Source of the DNA: a virus
IMG/VR virus record: IMGVR_UViG_3300042860_003466
Coordinates: 1 to 33,800 of that record
Strand: one strand, 5' to 3'
Length of the DNA: 33,800 nucleotides
The translations under genes were made by a program, and so were the position numbers. Position 1 is the first letter of the stretch; the number at the start of each line of letters is the position of its first letter. Below the pieces are notes generated by a model. The model was not told the DNA's origin. It searched no databases and saw nothing but the letters and a program-made list of their open reading frames with translations. Shown here piece by piece: positions 30,857 through 33,800 of this stretch.

Positions 30857-30994
30857 TCAGCGCTTGGGGAATAGAAGCTTTAACACGCGAACCAGCAGCT
30901 GCACCCAGCTGTTCTGGCGGATCGGCAGCAGGGCGATGATCTCGGAGCCAGCTGCAACGATGATCGCGATAGTGGCGAGTGTGGTGGGGTCCAT
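30857..30994 (-). CDS. Small membrane protein, holin candidate
   Basis: A 45-residue protein starting MDPTTLATIAIIVAAGSEII with one strong membrane span and a basic end (RVLKLLFPKR). It overlaps the preceding stop (TGATG) and ends one base before the endolysin start. Size, span and tail charge fit a small holin or holin partner, but one-span proteins are hard to assign. Confidence 0.55.
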   Translation of the reverse strand: MDPTTLATIAIIVAAGSEIIALLPIRQNSWVQLLVRVLKLLFPKR

Positions 30995-31248
30995 CAGGTT
31001 TGGCAATTAGGCCTTGCTTCCAGCTTAGAGATTCTCTGCTCGACACCGCTGATCCGGTTGAAGGTCTCGCGCCTGTCCTCCTTCATGTCTACGTGCAAAA
31101 CTTCAAGCTGGGTGGCGATATGCTCGACGGCGGTGGTGAGACGTACCACAGCTTCGCGACCCTCTTCATTCCTTCTCGAGAATCCCATGAAGCTCATAGC
31201 GCCGATCGAGATCGAAGCACCAGTTATGGCAGCCCAGATCTCAATCAT
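30994..31248 (-). CDS. Membrane protein with coiled coil, lysis-associated
   Basis: An 84-residue protein starting MIEIWAAITGASISIGAMSF: an N-terminal membrane span, a basic cluster (FSRRNEEGREAVV) and a long amphipathic helix (TQLEVLHVDMKEDRRETFNR...). This layout resembles XhlA-type haemolysin-like lysis proteins that help holins or endolysins at the membrane. It is first in the three-gene lysis cassette on this strand. Confidence 0.6.
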   Translation of the reverse strand: MIEIWAAITGASISIGAMSFMGFSRRNEEGREAVVRLTTAVEHIATQLEVLHVDMKEDRRETFNRISGVEQRISKLEARPNCQT

Positions 31249-31411
31249 GATTCAAAGAACTCCCACCCAGTCTAAGTAGGTCCGGAATTCCAGGATCGCT
31301 GCCCGTGCGGACGATGGCCACAGCGCGTGAATACATGTAGTTATCTGTTTTGCCTGCTTGCTCCAAGGCCTCTTTGACCTTGCGCCAATTCTCGCGTGTT
31401 TTGACATCCAC
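31241..31411 (-). CDS. Small hypothetical protein, GTG start
   Basis: A 56-residue frame starting with GTG at 31411, overlapping the previous stop (TAGTG), and ending eight bases inside the next gene. It reads MDVKTRENWRKVKEALEQAG then a KTDNYMYSRAVAIVRTGSDP stretch, with the look of genuine protein. The frame is open upstream to a TAA without another start codon. Function unknown. Confidence 0.5.
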   Translation of the reverse strand: MDVKTRENWRKVKEALEQAGKTDNYMYSRAVAIVRTGSDPGIPDLLRLGGSSLNHD

Positions 31412-31548
31412 TATCTGCCTTGCCCACGCATCGGTTTGCGCCCTCTGCGCCGCGGCCTGGAGTGCTGGCCATAGCCCTGTCGAGTGGTCTTAGGCGGCCC
31501 TGGCTTGTGCTCGATGCGAGAAACGCCAGTTTTTGCCCTGACCACCAT
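31411..31548 (-). CDS. Small very basic protein ending RGQGR
   Basis: A 45-residue protein starting MVVRAKTGVSRIEHKPGPPK, then RRRGRKPMRGQGR. Short basic proteins ending in RGQG(R/K) with a KTG-SRIE-KPGPPK start occur in cyanophages; function unknown, perhaps DNA binding. The alternative 71-residue frame in this stretch has poor coding character. Confidence 0.55.
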   Translation of the reverse strand: MVVRAKTGVSRIEHKPGPPKTTRQGYGQHSRPRRRGRKPMRGQGR

Positions 31549-31557
31549 GATGTCATA

Positions 31558-32442
31558 TCATAATACAGGCATTGTATATTCCTGAGTCACATTCGCATAG
31601 TGTTTCCAGATGATCTCACTCGTGTTGCCTGCCCATTTTGCGGCCTGCATGACAGGAATTCCAGATTCGATCCAGCGACTGATCGCGACGTGCCGCAGGT
31701 CATACGGACGGTAGTACTCTTCGATCAGACCAGCGTCGTGCAGCTCGGTCATCCGCTTTGCAAAATACGACTGGAATGCCAAGCGATTCCAGGGGAAGAT
31801 GTATTCTGAATCCTTGGGTAGTGAGTCCAGGATCTCGCCAAAGCGATCATTAATGGGCACCCACCGCGGCTTGTTGGTTTTGGTGGTCGATTTGTAGCCA
31901 TGCGTCAACGTGTAATTCGCATGTACCAAAATGCGATCATTTTTGATGTCTTGCCATCGCAGCGCACGAACCTCGCCCGTCCGCATTGCCGTTTGCAGCA
32001 TGGTTTCTGCGTAGAGCGACCAGTCGATGCTCTTGTGGTGGAATTTATGTGACAGCGCCGCCAAAATCAGCTGGATTTTGTCACGCGGTATGATCATGAT
32101 CTCGCAGCGATGCTGAGATTGCTTGGGCATGCGAAAGTTGGCCACAGGATTCTTCTCCAGCATGCCAATATCTTCAGACGCTGCCCATTTGCACATGCTG
32201 CGAATGTACATGACCACCTTGCGAGCCGATGGCGCAGGCTCTTGCTGCAGCATCCAAATGCAAATCTGTCTGGCCTGATCCAGATCCTGAATGGGGCTGC
32301 GTTTAAGCCAGTTCGTTACTTGTCGATAATCTGTGCCCATGCTGGTAGGGCACACGGTGATGCTGCGTTCAGCCTTGAAGGCTTCCCAGACATCCATGAG
32401 TTGAGGCATCGTGATAAAGCGTGACAGGTCACAGCCTATCAT
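31558..32442 (-). CDS. int: Tyrosine recombinase (phage integrase)
   Basis: A 294-residue integrase with an N-terminal arm/SAM-like domain and a catalytic domain. Active-site residues visible: Arg154 (RTGEVRALRW), Lys in the KTNKPRW beta-hairpin, Arg250 (DLRH), His251 and nucleophile Tyr282 (WKHYAN). The His of HxxR is Tyr247 and the later His/Trp position is Asn273; such swaps occur in this family. Catalyses site-specific insertion at a host attB. Start M1 or M12 cannot be decided. It follows two small genes and precedes a fibre/edge region. Confidence 0.88.
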   Translation of the reverse strand: MIGCDLSRFITMPQLMDVWEAFKAERSITVCPTSMGTDYRQVTNWLKRSPIQDLDQARQICIWMLQQEPAPSARKVVMYIRSMCKWAASEDIGMLEKNPVANFRMPKQSQHRCEIMIIPRDKIQLILAALSHKFHHKSIDWSLYAETMLQTAMRTGEVRALRWQDIKNDRILVHANYTLTHGYKSTTKTNKPRWVPINDRFGEILDSLPKDSEYIFPWNRLAFQSYFAKRMTELHDAGLIEEYYRPYDLRHVAISRWIESGIPVMQAAKWAGNTSEIIWKHYANVTQEYTMPVL

Positions 32443-32459
32443 GCCTGATCAGTCGATTG

Positions 32460-32699
32460 TCAACACCCGTCTCTAAGCTGCTGCATCAGGTATTCGCGCA
32501 GTGCCTTGTCGCTGGCAGACTTGTCACTTTTTAAATCAAGCTCAAAAATGCGGTCTCGCAGCGACTGTTTGCGAGCCTGGCAGAACTGCTGCTGCACCTC
32601 GGCAGATTTGGCATACCGCGAATCGATCGCGACGGTCGTGCCAATCACTGCGGTTAGCAGCGCCAATAGACCGCCGATGATCGAGGCGTGGTTGGTCAC
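32460..32699 (-). CDS. Small membrane-anchored protein
   Basis: A 79-residue protein from a GTG at 32699 (four-base GTGA overlap with the upstream gene). It has an N-terminal membrane span (GGLLALLTAVIGTTVAI) and a charged helical tail (FCQARKQSLRDRIFELDLKS). The layout is like Rz/spanin or holin-accessory proteins, but the gene is away from the endolysin; I assign no function. Confidence 0.55.
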   Translation of the reverse strand: MTNHASIIGGLLALLTAVIGTTVAIDSRYAKSAEVQQQFCQARKQSLRDRIFELDLKSDKSASDKALREYLMQQLRDGC

Positions 32700-33028
32700 G
32701 ACCAGGGCACGCCCGCAGCTTTGCTCGGATGGCGCTGTTCGTCGATCTGATTCTGCAGGGCAGCCATAATTTCAGCCACCTTCTCGGCGCCAAAGGCATT
32801 TTTGACCCAGCCAATCACCATCTCTTCGGTGAGGTCGGCAAAAGGAATCAGCTTGTCAGGACGCTCAAAACCAAGGCTGCCGTAAGCACCACTACTGTAG
32901 GTGCCGTCTTCAGCATTGATCGTATAGTGTGCCGTCATCACGAAACCATCTTCGGTTTCGCGCTCCAGGTTGGCAATGCGCCAGGTGAAGACCGTGGGGG
33001 GTGCTTCGGGTGCAGCAGCTTTGGCCAT
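32696..33028 (-). CDS. Hypothetical protein of cyanophage type
   Basis: A 110-residue protein starting MAKAAAPEAPPTVFTWRIAN from the ATG at 33028 (a GTG at 33037 would add three residues). The centre, FVMTAHYTINAEDGTYSSGAYGSLGFERPD, then DLTEEMVIGWVKNAFG, is a pattern I know from small proteins next to tail-fibre genes in cyanophages. Function unknown; perhaps a fibre-associated or structural protein. Confidence 0.6.
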   Translation of the reverse strand: MAKAAAPEAPPTVFTWRIANLERETEDGFVMTAHYTINAEDGTYSSGAYGSLGFERPDKLIPFADLTEEMVIGWVKNAFGAEKVAEIMAALQNQIDEQRHPSKAAGVPWS

Positions 33029-33120
33029 GATGATCACTGGTTCTGTGGGAGTTTAATGGTGGTGCAATCTGTTGGGAATGGCCGGTTGCCCGCCTTTTGA
33101 AGGTGATTAGAGAGTAGGAC

Positions 33121-33800
33121 TTAGATGCCTGCCGCAGTTAAACGAGCCTCCAAGGTTTCGATCTTGGCGAGAGCTTCCTGCAGCGCAGCGGTCAGCAATG
33201 GCACCAGCTTGGACTGGTCGATGCCTTGGTAGACAGGGTTGCCGTCAGCATCTACTTCATCCTTGGTGCCAGTAACGCACTCAGGGACAACGACTTGCGC
33301 TTCGTGGGCAATGAAACCGTCGACTGCCTTATCAGGGTCAGCAATAAAGTTAAATCGGTAAACCTGAAGTTCGTTTAAGCGATCAATGGCGCCCGTGAGC
33401 GGAACGACGTTTTCCTTGAGTCGGTAGTCAGATGAGGTGTTGTAGGCAGTTGCAGTATTTGAATAAACGACGGTTCCAACCTGGGTGCCACCATTCTTGA
33501 AATTAAACGCAGTTGTACCTCCCGTTGTTGAAGCCCTATTCCATACAGCTTGGGCACCCCCGTTACTGTTATTTGGGTAGATCGTAATGCTGCCATTTGT
33601 CTCTGCGGCGCCACCGCCAATCATTGTTATCCCAGCGTTATCAATCCTCATCCGCTCCGTCGGGCTGCTCGCACCATCGGCGGTAGTGGAGAACTCTAGT
33701 CTTGTTGGGAGGTCGCCTGATCCAGGCGTTCCGTCAACCTTTGCTTCAACAAGTGCGCCAACAGAGAAGTCTCCAACACCATCGGATCCACTGAATCGAA
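33121..33800 (-). CDS. Tail fibre with C-terminal S74 intramolecular chaperone (partial)
   Basis: The frame is open to the right edge, so at least 226 residues are seen and the N-terminus lies outside. The C-terminal part has the endosialidase-type chaperone signature: SDYRLKENVVPL (cleavage site at the Ser-Asp step), FIAHEAQ, DQSKLVPLLTAALQEA and a LEARL coiled-coil end. S74 chaperones fold trimeric fibres and then cut themselves off. The upstream part is rich in Gly, Thr and Asn, as in fibre shafts. This is the probable receptor-binding protein. Confidence 0.88.
   Translation of the reverse strand, partial: RFSGSDGVGDFSVGALVEAKVDGTPGSGDLPTRLEFSTTADGASSPTERMRIDNAGITMIGGGAAETNGSITIYPNNSNGGAQAVWNRASTTGGTTAFNFKNGGTQVGTVVYSNTATAYNTSSDYRLKENVVPLTGAIDRLNELQVYRFNFIADPDKAVDGFIAHEAQVVVPECVTGTKDEVDADGNPVYQGIDQSKLVPLLTAALQEALAKIETLEARLTAAGI

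Noticed and set aside
31340-31556. 71-residue minus-strand frame between int and the lysis genes
   Set aside because: It overlaps two better frames (45 and 56 residues) and has poor coding character (low-complexity, no family pattern).
32435-32463. Promoter for the integrase (TTGACA at 32458-32463)
   Set aside because: The -35 is perfect, but no acceptable -10 lies at 16-18 bp (TGATAG or GATAGG), and the start site would fall inside the coding start. Kept only as a weak possibility.
1-33800. CRISPR arrays, insertion sequences, rRNA or tRNA genes
   Set aside because: No regular direct repeats with spacers, transposase-like frames, or folded tRNA patterns were found by eye on either strand.

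Overview
The window is most of the genome of a lambda-like, long-tailed (siphovirus) phage or prophage, almost certainly of a cyanobacterium. The cyanobacterial link rests on two sigma factors whose region 2 reads like cyanobacterial primary-type sigma factors, and on several small proteins of kinds I know from cyanophages. No rRNA, tRNA, CRISPR array, insertion sequence or host housekeeping gene is visible. Both window edges cut genes: a tail-assembly gene on the left and a tail-fibre gene on the right. If the genome is circular or permuted, the missing part is probably mainly tail-tip and fibre genes.

The exciting feature is a contiguous trio at 26279-28152: a PurZ-type adenylosuccinate synthetase paralogue with Ser in place of the catalytic Asp of PurA, a MazG-type pyrophosphohydrolase (MazZ) and an HD phosphohydrolase (DatZ). 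In cyanophage S-2L this set makes 2-aminoadenine (Z) nucleotides and removes dATP, so that Z replaces A throughout the DNA. This phage is therefore predicted to carry a Z genome. It also encodes a tyrosine integrase and a small excisionase-like HTH protein, so it may be a temperate Z phage. It has two sigma factors, one without region 4, and no DNA polymerase in the window.

Layout. Positions 1-15231 (minus strand, read right to left): the virion module in the order large terminase, portal, MuF head protein, scaffold, major capsid, decoration protein, connectors, two tandem tail-tube genes, tail chaperone G/GT with a -1 frameshift site, tape measure, then M, L, K and I tail genes. 15273-15848 (plus): short sigma factor. 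15849-16684 (minus): four small genes behind a strong promoter. 16845-17366 (plus): one lone gene with its own promoter and terminator, divergent from those small genes across a dyad operator; this looks like a regulatory switch. 17518-24147 (minus): a small-terminase candidate, a pyrimidine-rich and AT-rich gap, TOPRIM/VapE-like primase-helicase, VRR-NUC nuclease, a nest of tiny overlapping genes, an SF2 helicase and dCTP deaminase. 24239-29791 (plus): early operon with exonuclease, ERF annealing protein, HTH protein, DUF736-like protein, purZ, mazZ, datZ, a DUF1599-like protein and a full-length sigma factor. 29785-33800 (minus): lysozyme-peptidase endolysin, two small membrane proteins, small genes, integrase, and a tail fibre ending in an S74 chaperone.

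Inferred programme: the plus-strand operon makes recombination proteins and switches the nucleotide pool from A to Z. Its last gene, a sigma factor, may then drive later transcription from Z-containing promoters. The minus-strand replication genes and host polymerase copy the DNA, and the virion and lysis genes follow. Coding is very dense; adjacent genes commonly overlap by 1-8 bases (ATGA, TGATG, GTGA), which implies translational coupling. No stretch above 300 bases lacks a gene.
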